Shown: positions 1 to 8,785 of the stretch, piece by piece
Position numbering within the stretch: position 1 is the stretch's first letter
Layout of the letters: every line of letters begins with the position of its first letter
Assembly (NCBI GenBank): GCA_017962165.1
Contig: JAGCVW010000020.1
Location: 1 to 45,305 of the forward strand
DNA length: 45,305 nt
Source of the DNA: Bacteroidales bacterium
Lineage (GTDB): Bacteria; Bacteroidota; Bacteroidia; Bacteroidales; UBA932
Direction of reading: 5' to 3'
Translations under genes and position numbers: made by a program
Notes under the pieces: generated by a model
What the model was told of the DNA's origin: nothing
What the model saw: the letters and a program-made list of their open reading frames with translations, nothing else
Databases searched by the model: none

Positions 1-380
1 AGTCCGCGGGGCTTTCCTTCTTCCTCGGCGTAGAAGCGGAGGTTTTCGAGAAGGAGGGCCTCACCCGGCTTAAGGGCGTCTGCCTGAGCCTTGTCTTTCT
101 GGCAGTCTTCTGCGAACTGGACGGGAACACCGAGGAGCTCGCTAACGCGGCCGATGAGGTGTTTAAGGGAGAACTTGGCGTCTACTCCCTTCGGGCGGCC
201 GAGGTGGGACATGATGATGAGGGAACCGCCTCCGGCGAGAACCTTCTTAAGGGTAGGGATGGCGGCACGGATGCGGGAGTCGTCGGTGATTTCGAACTTT
301 TCGTTCAGAGGAACATTGAAGTCTACGCGAACGATGGCTTTCTTGCCGGCGAAATCATAGGAATCGATAAACTGTTGCAT
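1..380 (-). CDS. pgk: Phosphoglycerate kinase, N-terminal part (runs off the window)
   Basis: Glycolytic and gluconeogenic enzyme that interconverts 1,3-bisphosphoglycerate plus ADP and 3-phosphoglycerate plus ATP in the cytosol. Reading the minus strand from the ATG at 380 gives about 126 codons without a stop. They carry family landmarks in order: [12 protein letters not shown] near the N-terminus, [12 protein letters not shown], the substrate-binding loop SHLGRPKG, and LLLENLRF just before the window edge. Only about a third of a normal ~400-residue Pgk is present; the rest lies to the left. It is divergent from the methyltransferase at 449, and a TAnnTTTG box lies 32 nt upstream of the start. 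The identification is secure; the C-terminal half cannot be judged. Confidence 0.96.
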   Translation of the reverse strand, partial: MQQFIDSYDFAGKKAIVRVDFNVPLNEKFEITDDSRIRAAIPTLKKVLAGGGSLIIMSHLGRPKGVDAKFSLKHLIGRVSELLGVPVQFAEDCQKDKAQADALKPGEALLLENLRFYAEEEGKPRG

Positions 381-412
381 ATGCTATTGAGATTTTGAAT
401 TTTCAAATCTTT

Positions 413-420
413 CAAAGGTA
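413..420 (-). promoter_or_regulatory. -7 box for pgk
   Basis: The minus strand reads TACCTTTG here, matching the Bacteroidetes sigma-ABfr -7 consensus TAnnTTTG, and would give a leader of about 30 nt before pgk. No convincing -33 TTG at the usual spacing was seen. Confidence 0.5.
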
Positions 421-433
421 GCAATTTTTTCAA

Positions 434-441
434 TATCTTTG
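434..441 (+). promoter_or_regulatory. -7 box for the 449 methyltransferase gene
   Basis: TATCTTTG matches TAnnTTTG and ends only 7 nt before the ATG at 449, so transcription would start at or next to the start codon. It lies back to back with the pgk box, with 13 bp between them. Confidence 0.5.
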
Positions 442-448
442 CATTGAT

Positions 449-1345
449 ATGACCGAGTATCCATCCCAAAACTGGCGTGATTACGAACTGATCGATTGCG
501 GCGACGGCGAAAAGCTGGAGCGCTTCGGAAAGTACGCCATGATTCGCCCCGAGCCGAAGGCGATTTGGTCGAAGACTATGTCCGAAGCCGAATGGCTGAA
601 GATGGCCCACACTCGCTTCTCCCCCGGCGCCGGATTCGGCAAGGCCGGCAAGGAAGACAGCGGAACTTGGGACAGGCTTAAGAAGATGGAAGACCAGTGG
701 CATATCATCTACCCCGGCCTGCAAAAGGGGCTGGAGTTCGACCTGAGGCTCGGCCTGACTTCTTTCAAGCACGTCGGCGTCTTCCCCGAGCAGGCCCCGA
801 ACTGGGAGTTCATCTACTCGCATGCGAAACCCGGGACGAAAGTCCTCAACCTCTTCGCCTACACTGGCGCCGCATCCCTCGCGGCGAAGGCGGCGGGCGC
901 AGACGTGACCCATCTGGACTCGGTCCGGCAGGTGGTCACATGGGCGCGCGGGAATATGGAAAGCAGCGGCCTCGACGGTATCCGATGGGTGGTTGAGGAC
1001 GCGATGAAGTTCGCCAAGCGCGAGGCCAAGCGCGGCAACCGCTACAGCGGCATCATCCTCGATCCGCCGGCCTATGGACATGGCCCCGACGGGGAGCGCT
1101 GGAAACTGGACGACTGCCTGTTCGAGCTGCTCCGGAACGTGGCCCAGATACTCGAACCGAAGGACAGTTGGATGGTCCTCAACCTTTATTCAAACGGCTA
1201 CAGCGCCCTTCTGGGCGAAACGGTCGTCAGGGAAGCGTTCAAGCTCGGCGACTCCCAATATACGCTCGAGAGCGGAGAGCTTGCCCTGCGCGACCGCTTC
1301 GGCAAAGATCTCCCGCTCTCGATAGTGGTGAGGCTGACCCGTTAG
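449..1345 (+). CDS. Class I SAM-dependent methyltransferase, RlmI/RlmK-like (probable rRNA methyltransferase)
   Basis: A 298-residue Rossmann-fold methyltransferase. The SAM-binding motif I is visible as VLNLFAYTGAAS (residues 132-143), an acidic motif II follows (THLDSV, 154-159), and the catalytic DPPAYG signature typical of N- or C5-base rRNA methyltransferases is at 205-210. The middle and C-terminal parts resemble the catalytic domain of E. coli RlmI (23S m5C1962), but the N-terminal PUA domain of that enzyme is absent, so the exact target nucleotide is not assigned. The start is set by the -7 box 7 nt upstream. The last 4 nt overlap the stop of the convergent gene at 1342. Confidence 0.85.
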   Translation: MTEYPSQNWRDYELIDCGDGEKLERFGKYAMIRPEPKAIWSKTMSEAEWLKMAHTRFSPGAGFGKAGKEDSGTWDRLKKMEDQWHIIYPGLQKGLEFDLRLGLTSFKHVGVFPEQAPNWEFIYSHAKPGTKVLNLFAYTGAASLAAKAAGADVTHLDSVRQVVTWARGNMESSGLDGIRWVVEDAMKFAKREAKRGNRYSGIILDPPAYGHGPDGERWKLDDCLFELLRNVAQILEPKDSWMVLNLYSNGYSALLGETVVREAFKLGDSQYTLESGELALRDRFGKDLPLSIVVRLTR

Positions 1346-4300
1346 TCTTTCCCCAGAATAGCTTTTATGCTGGCTTCGATGGAGCCGGCAAGTTCGGTGT
1401 TGCCGCCCTTCTTCACTTCGTCCTCCAGATAATAGAGGTATTGGAGCTCGGTCTCGAAGTCGTCCTGGGCATAGCTGTAGAAATCGTAGTAGAACCACGC
1501 GGCCGAAAGCATCTGGTCAGCAAGTTCGGTCGCCAGCGCGTCGGCCTTTTCTTTCTGGCCGTATTTGTAGTACTGTCCGATGATATCGATCATCATGTAG
1601 TCGTTGGCGATAAAGCCGACGGGGATGGTCTCCAGCGGCAGCTGCCTGGTGGCGTCCATCCCGCGGTCGAGCAGGTCGACAGCCTCTGCGGTGAAGCCGC
1701 CCTTTGCCATGGAGTGGGCCGCGGTCGCGAAGAGCTGGCGCACGGACATCACTCCAAGATGGGTATACATGTTCTGATAATCGACGAACCATCCGTCCGC
1801 CTTGAGGGCGTCGAAACGGTAGACATCCTTGAGCTTGCGGTAAAGGCCGTCGATGTCGACGACGCCGGCGCTCAGGCTGCTTATCTTGTTGCGGATGGGC
1901 ACCAACTTATAGGAGAAGCCCTCATAGAAGAGGTACTCTTTGATGCCGATGTTGAGGTCGCCGCCCTGGTTGAGCATATTGATGGGCCTGGACCAGTCGT
2001 AGCCAGACAGCAGGTCGAGCATGAACAGTTCAGGCTTGCTGAGGTAGTCCTTTCCTTTTGGAATAGTCAGAGTGATGCTCTCAGGGATGGCGTCCTTGAA
2101 CTCGGGCGGGACGATCCCGTACTTCAGCACGTTCTCCCTGTTTACCGGGACCACGATTTTGCGCGAAGGAATGTAGTCAACCTTGCGCCCGCTGGCCAGC
2201 GACACTTTAAGCTGGGGGTGACGGAACACGGCCATGACGTCCTGGATGGACATTTCGGTCCCACGGTTGTCGACAATGGGGACATATTCGTTTGTTCCGT
2301 AGAGGTACTGGGCCTGGGGGACCGAGAGCGGCAGCGGAGCCGACTCGTTGCAGGCGTACTTCATCTGGTCGATATACCAGTCGGTGCCGAGCAGCGAGGT
2401 ATTAAGGATACGGACGTCCGTCCTGATGCTCTCGACTTCCTGGGCGTACCAGAGAGGGAAGGTATCGTTGTCTCCATGGGTGATGAGGAAGCCGTTCGGG
2501 CCCACGGAATTCAGGTAGTTCGCTGCGAGCTCGACTGCGGTACGCCTGCCGGAGCGGTCGTGGTCGTCCCAGTTCTGGGCGGCCATGAGCACGGGCACGA
2601 GCAGGCAGGCAGCCGTCGCTCCCGCGGCCACGGCGGTCTTGCCCTTACCCTTCAGCGCGTCGGTGATCCACTCATACAGCGCAGCCACGGCGACGCCTAT
2701 CCATATCGAGAAGAAATAGAACGAGCCCGCGTATGCGTAATCGCGCTCGCGCACCTGATAGGGAGGCTGGTTCAGATACAGGACTATTGCGATACCGGTC
2801 ATGAAGAACATAAGGAAGGTAAGCCAGCAGCCGCGCTTGTCCTTTCCGAACTGGAAGCACAGGCCAAGCAAGCCGAGCAGCAGAGGCAGGAAGAAGTAGT
2901 GGTTCTTGCCCTTGTTGTTCCTGAGGATGTCGGGGGCGTTGCTCTGGTCTCCAAGGCGGGCGCTGTCGATAAACTTCACGCCGCTCTCCCAGTTGCCGTG
3001 GAACAGGTTTCCGGGAGCAGGGGCATGGATCTCGTTCTGCCTTCCGACGAAGTTCCACATGAAGTAGCGCCAGTACATCCAGTTCATCTGGTAGTCGAAG
3101 AAGTAGCGCAGGTTCGCGCCCATGGTCGGCTTGCGATGCTGGGCGCCGGGAATCTTGCGGCCCTTGCCGCCGGTATAAGCCTCGTAGAACTTTTCGTACT
3201 TACCGTCCGGAGAACTGCTCCACATACGCGGGAACAGCATCTTGCCTGAGCTCTTGTACTGCGCGTCCACCGGACCTTCGACCTTCTTGTACTTGCCGTC
3301 CAGGGGAGCCCAGTATTTGGTGCTCTTCAGGTCATAGGGGGCGTCGTAGTACTGTCCGTAGACAAGAGGTGTCTTGCCGTACTGCTCGCGCGACAAGTAG
3401 CGCACGAGGGTGAAGGCGTTGTCGGGCTGGTATTCGTTGGTCGGTGTCTTGGCTGTCGAGCGGATGATATCCACCGTAAACAGCGAAAAACCTATCACGA
3501 TAACCGTAAACGAAAGCAGGACTGTGTTCCAGAACACCTTTCCGGCCTGCTGGGTGCGGATTATGCCCCAGAAGCAGAGGGCGAGCAGCGCAATCATGAA
3601 GAACGCCGCGCCGGTGTTGTACCCAAGACCGAGAACGTTCACGAAGAACAGGTCGAAGTAAGCCGCGAACTTCGGCAGCCAGGGAATGATAAGGAACAGT
3701 ATGAGCGCGAGAATCACCACTCCGACGAGGAATATCTTTACATACTGCCAGAAGGTATAATCGGGCTTCTGACGGAAGTAGTACATAAACACGAGAGCCG
3801 GGATGGCGAGCAGGTTCAGAAGGTGGATACCTATGCTCAGACCCATCAGGAAGGCGATCAGGACTATCCAGCGGTTGGCATGGGGCTCTTCGGCATGGTC
3901 GTACCACATGGTCATGGCCCAGAAAACGAGGGCCGTGAAGAGGCTCGACATGGCGTAGACCTCGCCTTCAACAGCCGAGAACCAGAAGGTGTCGGAGAAG
4001 CAGTATGCGAGGGCGCCGACGAGGCCGCTGCCGAGGACGGCTATTGCCTGTCCCAGGCTGTAGGAACCGTCCTCGGCCGGCCTCACTATGCGCCTGACCA
4101 GCCACACTATCGTCAGGTAAAGGAGGAAGATGGTGAGGGCCGAGCAGATTGCGCTGAGCGCATTGACCAGAACGGCGGCGTGGGCGGCATCGCCGAAGAT
4201 GGTGGGGATACGGGCGAAAAGCTGGAAGACAGGGTTTCCCGGAGGGTGGCCCACTTCCAGTTTGTATGACGATGCAATGAATTCGCCGCAGTCCCAGAAC

Positions 4301-4401
4301 GACGCGGAGGGCTCAATCGTCAGCAGGTATGTCACCGCCGAGACCACGAACGCCACCGCCGCTGCGATCTTATTCCAAATATTAAACTGTTTGCTGTTCA
4401 T
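1342..4401 (-). CDS. DUF2723 polytopic membrane protein (putative GT-C-type protein O-glycosyltransferase family)
   Basis: A 1,019-residue membrane protein that starts at the ATG at 4401; the reading frame extends further upstream, but the promoter box at 4409-4416 places the start here. Residues 11-29 form a first membrane helix, followed by the conserved family stretch FWDCGEFIASSYKLEVGHPPGN (about residues 35-56, with Asp37 and Glu40), which has the position of the acidic loop-1 motif of GT-C glycosyltransferases. About ten more hydrophobic segments fill the N-terminal 600 residues. The rest is a soluble, presumably periplasmic region ending in helices of TPR character. DUF2723 proteins are widespread in Bacteroidetes and are related to protein mannosyltransferases; donor and acceptor are unknown. 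It is a single gene convergent with the methyltransferase. Confidence 0.85.
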   Translation of the reverse strand: MNSKQFNIWNKIAAAVAFVVSAVTYLLTIEPSASFWDCGEFIASSYKLEVGHPPGNPVFQLFARIPTIFGDAAHAAVLVNALSAICSALTIFLLYLTIVWLVRRIVRPAEDGSYSLGQAIAVLGSGLVGALAYCFSDTFWFSAVEGEVYAMSSLFTALVFWAMTMWYDHAEEPHANRWIVLIAFLMGLSIGIHLLNLLAIPALVFMYYFRQKPDYTFWQYVKIFLVGVVILALILFLIIPWLPKFAAYFDLFFVNVLGLGYNTGAAFFMIALLALCFWGIIRTQQAGKVFWNTVLLSFTVIVIGFSLFTVDIIRSTAKTPTNEYQPDNAFTLVRYLSREQYGKTPLVYGQYYDAPYDLKSTKYWAPLDGKYKKVEGPVDAQYKSSGKMLFPRMWSSSPDGKYEKFYEAYTGGKGRKIPGAQHRKPTMGANLRYFFDYQMNWMYWRYFMWNFVGRQNEIHAPAPGNLFHGNWESGVKFIDSARLGDQSNAPDILRNNKGKNHYFFLPLLLGLLGLCFQFGKDKRGCWLTFLMFFMTGIAIVLYLNQPPYQVRERDYAYAGSFYFFSIWIGVAVAALYEWITDALKGKGKTAVAAGATAACLLVPVLMAAQNWDDHDRSGRRTAVELAANYLNSVGPNGFLITHGDNDTFPLWYAQEVESIRTDVRILNTSLLGTDWYIDQMKYACNESAPLPLSVPQAQYLYGTNEYVPIVDNRGTEMSIQDVMAVFRHPQLKVSLASGRKVDYIPSRKIVVPVNRENVLKYGIVPPEFKDAIPESITLTIPKGKDYLSKPELFMLDLLSGYDWSRPINMLNQGGDLNIGIKEYLFYEGFSYKLVPIRNKISSLSAGVVDIDGLYRKLKDVYRFDALKADGWFVDYQNMYTHLGVMSVRQLFATAAHSMAKGGFTAEAVDLLDRGMDATRQLPLETIPVGFIANDYMMIDIIGQYYKYGQKEKADALATELADQMLSAAWFYYDFYSYAQDDFETELQYLYYLEDEVKKGGNTELAGSIEASIKAILGKD

Positions 4402-4408
4402 AGAACTG

Positions 4409-4416
4409 CAAATATA
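4409..4416 (-). promoter_or_regulatory. -7 box for the DUF2723 gene
   Basis: Minus strand TATATTTG, a match to TAnnTTTG, 7 nt before the ATG at 4401. It supports the shorter start. Confidence 0.5.
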
Positions 4417-4450
4417 ACGTTTTTGATTGTATCTTTGCAACGAACGGGCC

Positions 4451-4598
4451 GGCAGGTCGCTTTTCCGACCTGTCTCCTCCCGACCAACATCAGAGGAATG
4501 CGCCAAATGGTTGCTTTTCCTCCCTATCGCCGGAAGACGCTACGCGTATGGCGGCGACCCTGCCCGGGTAAATGGTCGGAAAAGTAACCATTTGGTGC
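4451..4598 (+). repeat. Compound inverted-repeat element upstream of the SUI1-like gene
   Basis: Two nested palindromes fill the gap. The first is a short hairpin at 4451-4474 (GGCAGGTCG / CGACCTGTC, loop CTTTTC). The second is a pair of 21-nt arms at 4500-4520 and 4578-4598 that match at 19 of 21 positions (GCGCCAAATGGTT... against its complement) and enclose 57 bp with GC-rich inner pairing. The string CTTTTCCGACC at 4460-4470 also has a perfect complement at 4574-4584, so alternative folds are possible. It is intergenic and I see no coding potential. Confidence 0.7.
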
Positions 4599-4605
4599 AT
4601 TGGCT

Positions 4606-4950
4606 ATGCAGGATAACGATTGGAAGAAGCGTCTGGGGGTGGTCTATTCGACCAACCCGGATTTTCAGTATACGGAGGCGGCGGACGAGCAGGCTGAGAC
4701 GCTCGCGCCAGCTAAACAGCGGTTAATCGTCAGGATCGACCGCAGCGGGCGCGGGGGCAAGCAGGTAACCCTGGTCCAGGGATTCGTGGGCAGGGAGGAC
4801 GACCTGGACGAGCTCGGCCGCACGCTTAAAAAGAAATGCGGGGTGGGCGGAACCGCCAAGGACGGAGAGATCGTCATTCAGGGCGACTGGCGCGACCGCA
4901 TAGTCGGCCTGCTTCTCGAAATGGGCTATAACGCCAAACGCGGGAACTAA
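4606..4950 (+). CDS. yciH: SUI1/eIF1-like translation factor (YciH family)
   Basis: A 114-residue protein. The C-terminal half is a SUI1 fold: RLIVRIDRSGRGGKQVTLVQGF (about residues 40-61), then a DDLDELGRTLKKKCGVGGTAKDGEI segment and GDWRDRIVGLLLEMGY. The family binds the small ribosomal subunit; E. coli YciH and archaeal and eukaryotic IF1/SUI1 proteins discriminate start-codon contexts, but the bacterial role is only partly known. I take the ATG at 4606; a TTG two codons earlier is also in frame. Six nt separate it from the DUF4271 gene, so the two are probably co-transcribed. The large inverted repeat at 4451-4598 lies immediately upstream and could affect its expression. Confidence 0.88.
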   Translation: MQDNDWKKRLGVVYSTNPDFQYTEAADEQAETLAPAKQRLIVRIDRSGRGGKQVTLVQGFVGREDDLDELGRTLKKKCGVGGTAKDGEIVIQGDWRDRIVGLLLEMGYNAKRGN

Positions 4951-4956
4951 GCGAAC

Positions 4957-5637
4957 ATGATCCAGGATTTCCCCAACGGCAGACTGTGGATGTCGGACGA
5001 GCCGCTTCAGGCTCTCGCCCGGGAGGCGTCATGGTCCCAGGACCCCGTCCATTCGGTCATCGCCATTCTGGCCATAGTCCTGCTGATCGTGTTCATGCGC
5101 GACTACTTCATCCTCTGGACCCCGGTCATGCGCTGTCTCGTGCGCGCCAAGGCGAACGTGGAGATTGAGCACAGCATCCAGCTCGCCCGCACCCGCAACC
5201 GCGCCGCCCTGTTGATGCTGCTCCCCATGTGGCTAATTGCAGAAAGGTTCAGCCTCCTGAGCGAACGGATGTGGCTCTCGCTGGCAATCATGCTCGGATA
5301 CCTGCTGGTAAAGCGACTGATTGCGGAGATCCTGCTGCCGTCGAAACTCCCGGCCGAAGTGAGGCTCGCCGTGCGCCGTGCGCTTTACACCTACGGGATA
5401 GTGCTCGCGTTCGTGATGATGGCGACCGTGGGGCTGTGGCTGCTCATCCACTGGGACGCCGAAGTCATGGTGTGGGTATTCGGGGCCGAGGCTGGAGCTA
5501 CCCTCCTGCTTTCGATGGCCAGAGAGAGTGAAATTTTAAGCTCAACATATCGTCCTTTGGCTAGATTTTTGTATCTTTGCGCCCTCGAACTGGTGCCCGC
5601 AGCCGGGCTCGTGGCAGTTGGATTAGTAGCAGCATAG
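4957..5637 (+). CDS. DUF4271 integral membrane protein
   Basis: A 226-residue protein with about six hydrophobic helices, the clearest near residues 32-47, 82-95, 104-119, 145-166, 171-187 and 205-226. Its layout, plus its position 4 nt before hemD, matches the Bacteroidetes DUF4271 family, which commonly precedes uroporphyrinogen-III synthase. No function is established; co-occurrence suggests a link to tetrapyrrole supply or to the envelope, but that is inference. The last ~40 codons are clearly more AT-rich than the rest and carry a promoter-like TATCTTTG at 5572-5579. Confidence 0.75.
   Translation: MIQDFPNGRLWMSDEPLQALAREASWSQDPVHSVIAILAIVLLIVFMRDYFILWTPVMRCLVRAKANVEIEHSIQLARTRNRAALLMLLPMWLIAERFSLLSERMWLSLAIMLGYLLVKRLIAEILLPSKLPAEVRLAVRRALYTYGIVLAFVMMATVGLWLLIHWDAEVMVWVFGAEAGATLLLSMARESEILSSTYRPLARFLYLCALELVPAAGLVAVGLVAA
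5572..5579 (+). promoter_or_regulatory. Possible internal promoter for hemD inside the DUF4271 gene
   Basis: TATCTTTG, a perfect -7 match, sits in a locally AT-rich stretch 62 nt before the hemD start while also encoding codons of DUF4271. No clear -33 TTG was seen at the right spacing, so this may be chance. Confidence 0.3.
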
Positions 5638-5641
5638 GACG

Positions 5642-6379
5642 ATGAAAAGAATACTTATATCTCAGAATACCCCTTCTAACCTAACTCCGTACACCTCTAT
5701 TTCTGACAAGTACGGCGTCAAGTTTGATTTTTTCCCCTTCTTCAAGATTGAGCCCCTGAGTTCGATGGAATTCAGGACCCAGAGGGTGAATATCGCCGAT
5801 TACACGGCGGTGGTATTCTCTTCGCGCTTCGCGATCGACGCTTACTTCAAGCTTTCCGAAGAACTCAGGTTCAAGGTGCCTGAGACGATGAAATATTTCT
5901 GCTCTACGGAACTCGTGGCCATGTATCTTCAGAAACACATCGTGTACCGCAAAAGGAAGATTTTCTTCGGGGACGGTTCTGTAGAGTCCATACTTGCGCT
6001 CATCACCAGCAAGCATGCGGGAGAAAAATTCCTGATGACGGCGGCCGAGTCCGAGAACGCCCGGAACGCTATCGCGCTTTTCAAGGAAGCCGGAATCGAC
6101 GTGACGGCTGCGAATTTCGTAAAGTCCGTGCCCCAGGACCTTAAGGGCATAGATCTCCACAGCTACGACATGATAGTCCTTTACAACAAGGCAGACGTAG
6201 CGTCGATCTTCGCCAGCTATCCTGATTTCAGGCAGGAAGACCTTAAGATAGCTTCCTACGGCAAGGGAGTGGTCAACGCCATCACCCAGGCCGGTCTCTC
6301 AATCGAGCTCCAGGCTCCCACGCCGGAGGCTCCGTCCGTGGCGAAAGCCCTCGACCTCTACCTCGCTTCCCACAAATAA
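5642..6379 (+). CDS. hemD: Uroporphyrinogen-III synthase
   Basis: A 245-residue enzyme that cyclises hydroxymethylbilane with inversion of ring D to give uroporphyrinogen III, the branch point to heme, siroheme and cobalamin. The two alternating alpha/beta domains of the HemD fold can be followed: an N-terminal KRILISQ strand, the DYTAVVFSSRFAIDAYF segment (about residues 53-69), EKFLMTAAES..ARNAIALFKEAGIDV after the hinge, and LHSYDMIVLYNKADVASIF near residues 172-190. HemD sequences diverge strongly, so I rely on this pattern and on the DUF4271 neighbour seen across Bacteroidetes. It runs 4 nt before rnpA in what looks like one transcription unit. Confidence 0.85.
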   Translation: MKRILISQNTPSNLTPYTSISDKYGVKFDFFPFFKIEPLSSMEFRTQRVNIADYTAVVFSSRFAIDAYFKLSEELRFKVPETMKYFCSTELVAMYLQKHIVYRKRKIFFGDGSVESILALITSKHAGEKFLMTAAESENARNAIALFKEAGIDVTAANFVKSVPQDLKGIDLHSYDMIVLYNKADVASIFASYPDFRQEDLKIASYGKGVVNAITQAGLSIELQAPTPEAPSVAKALDLYLASHK

Positions 6380-6383
6380 TTCG

Positions 6384-6734
6384 ATGGACGCCTCGCTGCC
6401 CAAAACCGAAAGGCTGAGCGGAAAAACCGCCCTCGCCCGCCTTCTCGACGGCGGACGCTGGGGCGCGACGGCCCACCTGAAGTACTGCTGGCTCGCGGGC
6501 GAGGGTTCATGCAACCGTATTCTGGTCACTGTGCCAAAAAAATTCTTCAAGAGGGCCGTACGGCGCAATTTGCTCAAGCGCAGGCTGCGCGAAAGCTACA
6601 GGCTGCAGAAAGGATTGCTGGCCGGAAGCGGAGTTGATTTCATGATCAGCTACAATACCGACGAAGTGCTTGATTCGTCCGTGATTTACGGGGAAGTCGG
6701 GGAAATACTGACCATAATCTCCTCGAAGTTATGA
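6384..6734 (+). CDS. rnpA: Ribonuclease P protein component
   Basis: A 116-residue basic protein that binds RNase P RNA and helps 5'-end maturation of pre-tRNAs. It shows the family signature [21 protein letters not shown] (about residues 50-70), which contains the RNR motif region that contacts the RNA, preceded by the small beta-sheet and followed by [10 protein letters not shown]. The length fits the family. The start lies 4 nt after the hemD stop and the end overlaps yidD by 4 nt (ATGA), so the two are translationally coupled. The rnpA-yidD order is the classical one, here without the rpmH/dnaA context of many other phyla. Confidence 0.95.
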   Translation: MDASLPKTERLSGKTALARLLDGGRWGATAHLKYCWLAGEGSCNRILVTVPKKFFKRAVRRNLLKRRLRESYRLQKGLLAGSGVDFMISYNTDEVLDSSVIYGEVGEILTIISSKL

Positions 6735-6973
6735 GTTTCTGGGGAGTCGTGAAGAAGGTGCTCAGCGCGCCTTTCATTCTTCTTATAAAGTTCTACCAGA
6801 TCTGCATCTCGCCCCTGAAGGGCGGGCCCACATGCAGGTTCACCCCGACATGTTCGCAGTATGCGCTGGAAGCTTTCCGCAAATACGGTCCGTTCAAGGG
6901 GTTCTGGCTGTCGCTGAAGCGTATTCTGCGCTGCCATCCCTGGGGCGGAAGCGGATATGACCCTGTGCCATAA
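6731..6973 (+). CDS. yidD: Membrane protein insertion efficiency factor YidD
   Basis: An 80-residue protein with an amphipathic N-terminal helix ([21 protein letters not shown]) and the conserved Cys-rich core [20 protein letters not shown] (residues 28-47), followed by [20 protein letters not shown] and GGSGYDPVP. YidD assists YidC-dependent insertion of inner-membrane proteins and acts at the cytoplasmic membrane. It is complete and of typical length, and its ATG overlaps the rnpA stop. Confidence 0.96.
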   Translation: MSFWGVVKKVLSAPFILLIKFYQICISPLKGGPTCRFTPTCSQYALEAFRKYGPFKGFWLSLKRILRCHPWGGSGYDPVP

Positions 6974-6979
6974 ATTTGT

Positions 6980-6987
6980 TATATTTG
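6980..6987 (+). promoter_or_regulatory. -7 box for lepA-tatA-tatC
   Basis: TATATTTG ends 7 nt before the lepA ATG at 6995, predicting a leaderless or near-leaderless transcript for lepA-tatA-tatC. Confidence 0.45.
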
Positions 6988-6994
6988 TGACTCA

Positions 6995-8785
6995 ATGAGG
7001 AACATCCGCAACTTCTGTATCATCGCGCACATCGCCCATGGCAAATCGACCCTGGCCGACCGCCTTCTCGAACTCACGCAGACGCTTTCTGCGCGGGACA
7101 TGGAGAATCAGGTGCTCGACGATATGGATCTGGAGCGCGAAAAGGGCATCACCATAAAGAGCCACGCGATCCAGATGGAGTACTCGTACAAGGGCGAGCC
7201 TTACAAACTCAACCTTATCGACACTCCCGGCCATGTCGACTTCTCCTACGAAGTCTCCCGCTCGATAGCCTCATGCGAAGGCGCGCTTCTGGTGGTGGAC
7301 GCCACCCAGGGCGTGCAGGCGCAGACCATATCGAACCTCTATATGGCCATTGACCATGGCCTTGAAATAATCCCGATCATCAACAAGATCGACATGGATT
7401 CGGCGCAGGTCGACGTAGTGACCGACGAAGTGTGCGACCTGCTGGGCTGCTCGCCGGAAGAGGTCTACAAGATCTCGGCGCGCACTGGCGAGGGCGTGGC
7501 CCCGATTCTCGACGCCATCGTCGAGAAGATTCCCGGGCCGTCCTCCTCGGCTTCCGCGCCGCTCCAGGCCCTCATTTTCGACTCCGTCTTCAACCCCTTC
7601 AGGGGCGTCATCGCCTACTTCAAGGTAGAGAACGGCTCGGTCGCGAAGGGCGACAAGGTGAAGTTCTTCGCCACCGGCATGGAATACGACGTGGAGGAGG
7701 TGGGCTGTCTGAAAATGAAGCTCGTCCCGACCGCAAGAATCGAGGCCGGCGACGTGGGCTACATCATCACCGGCATCAAGAGCGCGGTGGAGGTGAAGGT
7801 GGGTGATACTATTACCCACGTCGCCGACCCCTGCAGCGAAGCGATCGCCGGATTCGAGGAAGTCAAGCCCATGGTTTTCGCGGGCATGTACCCCGTCCAG
7901 GCCGACAAATTCGAGGAACTGCGCGCCGTGCTCGAGAAGTTCAAGCTCAACGACGCGTCGTTCTTCTATGAGCCCGAAAGCTCGCTCGCGCTGGGGTCCG
8001 GCTTCCGCTGCGGTTTCCTGGGGCTGCTCCACCTCGAGATAGTGCAGGAGCGCCTGTTCCGCGAGTTCGACATGGATGTGATTACTACGGTACCCAACGT
8101 CTCGTACAAGGTCTACACGACCCAGGGCGAGGTGGTGACCGTCCACAACCCATCGGGCATGCCGGCCCCGACCCTCATCGACCACATCGAGGAGCCCTAC
8201 ATCCGCGCGCAGATCATCTCGAAGACCGAGTTCTTCGGGCCCATCATGAAGCTGTGTCTTGACAGGCGCGGAACCCTCATAAGCCAGCACTATATCACGG
8301 CCGACAGAATCGAGCTGAACTACGACCTGCCGCTCTCTGAGATAGTTTTCGACTTCTATGACAAGCTGAAGACCATCTCGAAAGGCTATGCGTCGTTCGA
8401 TTACCACCTGACGGACTTCCGTCCGGCAAGGCTGGTGAGACTGGATATACTTTTGAACGGCGAGCCGGCTGATGCGCTTTCGACCCTTATCCATGAAGAC
8501 AACGCATACACCTTCGGGCGCAGGATGTGCGAAAAGCTGAAGGAGCTTATCCCCCGCCAGCAGTTCGACATCCCCATCCAGGCCGCCATCGGCGCAAAGA
8601 TTATCGCCCGCGAGACGGTAAAGCAGGTGCGCAAGGATGTTACGGCGAAGTGCTACGGCGGCGATGTGACCCGTAAGCGCAAGCTGCTCGAAAAGCAGAA
8701 GGAAGGTAAGAAGCGCATGCGTCAGATCGGTACCGTTCAGGTGCCCCAGTCGGCGTTCATGGCCGTTTTGAAACTCGACTCATGA
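6995..8785 (+). CDS. lepA: Elongation factor 4 (ribosomal back-translocase GTPase LepA)
   Basis: A full-length 596-residue translational GTPase. G1 is AHIAHGKST (residues 11-19), G3 is DTPGHVDF (76-83) and G4 is NKID (130-133). Domain II follows, then the EF-G-like III and V domains and the LepA-specific C-terminal domain ([18 protein letters not shown] ... [17 protein letters not shown]). LepA acts on ribosomes in biogenesis, initiation or under ionic stress. One residue is odd: position 14 in the P-loop is Ala (codon GCC) where LepA, EF-G and EF-Tu have a near-invariant Asp (AHIDHGKST). All other nucleotide-binding motifs are intact. It overlaps tatA by 4 nt. Confidence 0.97.
   Translation: MRNIRNFCIIAHIAHGKSTLADRLLELTQTLSARDMENQVLDDMDLEREKGITIKSHAIQMEYSYKGEPYKLNLIDTPGHVDFSYEVSRSIASCEGALLVVDATQGVQAQTISNLYMAIDHGLEIIPIINKIDMDSAQVDVVTDEVCDLLGCSPEEVYKISARTGEGVAPILDAIVEKIPGPSSSASAPLQALIFDSVFNPFRGVIAYFKVENGSVAKGDKVKFFATGMEYDVEEVGCLKMKLVPTARIEAGDVGYIITGIKSAVEVKVGDTITHVADPCSEAIAGFEEVKPMVFAGMYPVQADKFEELRAVLEKFKLNDASFFYEPESSLALGSGFRCGFLGLLHLEIVQERLFREFDMDVITTVPNVSYKVYTTQGEVVTVHNPSGMPAPTLIDHIEEPYIRAQIISKTEFFGPIMKLCLDRRGTLISQHYITADRIELNYDLPLSEIVFDFYDKLKTISKGYASFDYHLTDFRPARLVRLDILLNGEPADALSTLIHEDNAYTFGRRMCEKLKELIPRQQFDIPIQAAIGAKIIARETVKQVRKDVTAKCYGGDVTRKRKLLEKQKEGKKRMRQIGTVQVPQSAFMAVLKLDS

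Noticed and set aside
1168..3249. 693-codon open frame on + across the DUF2723 gene
   Set aside because: It is antisense to a clearly real membrane protein; GC-rich codon bias opens the opposite frame. The translation has no family signature.
4427..4726. Open frame over the inverted repeat before the SUI1 gene
   Set aside because: The translation is low-complexity Arg-rich and crosses the palindromes; the real gene is in another frame from 4606.
7271..8494. 407-codon open frame on - inside lepA
   Set aside because: Shadow of lepA; no start signal or motif.
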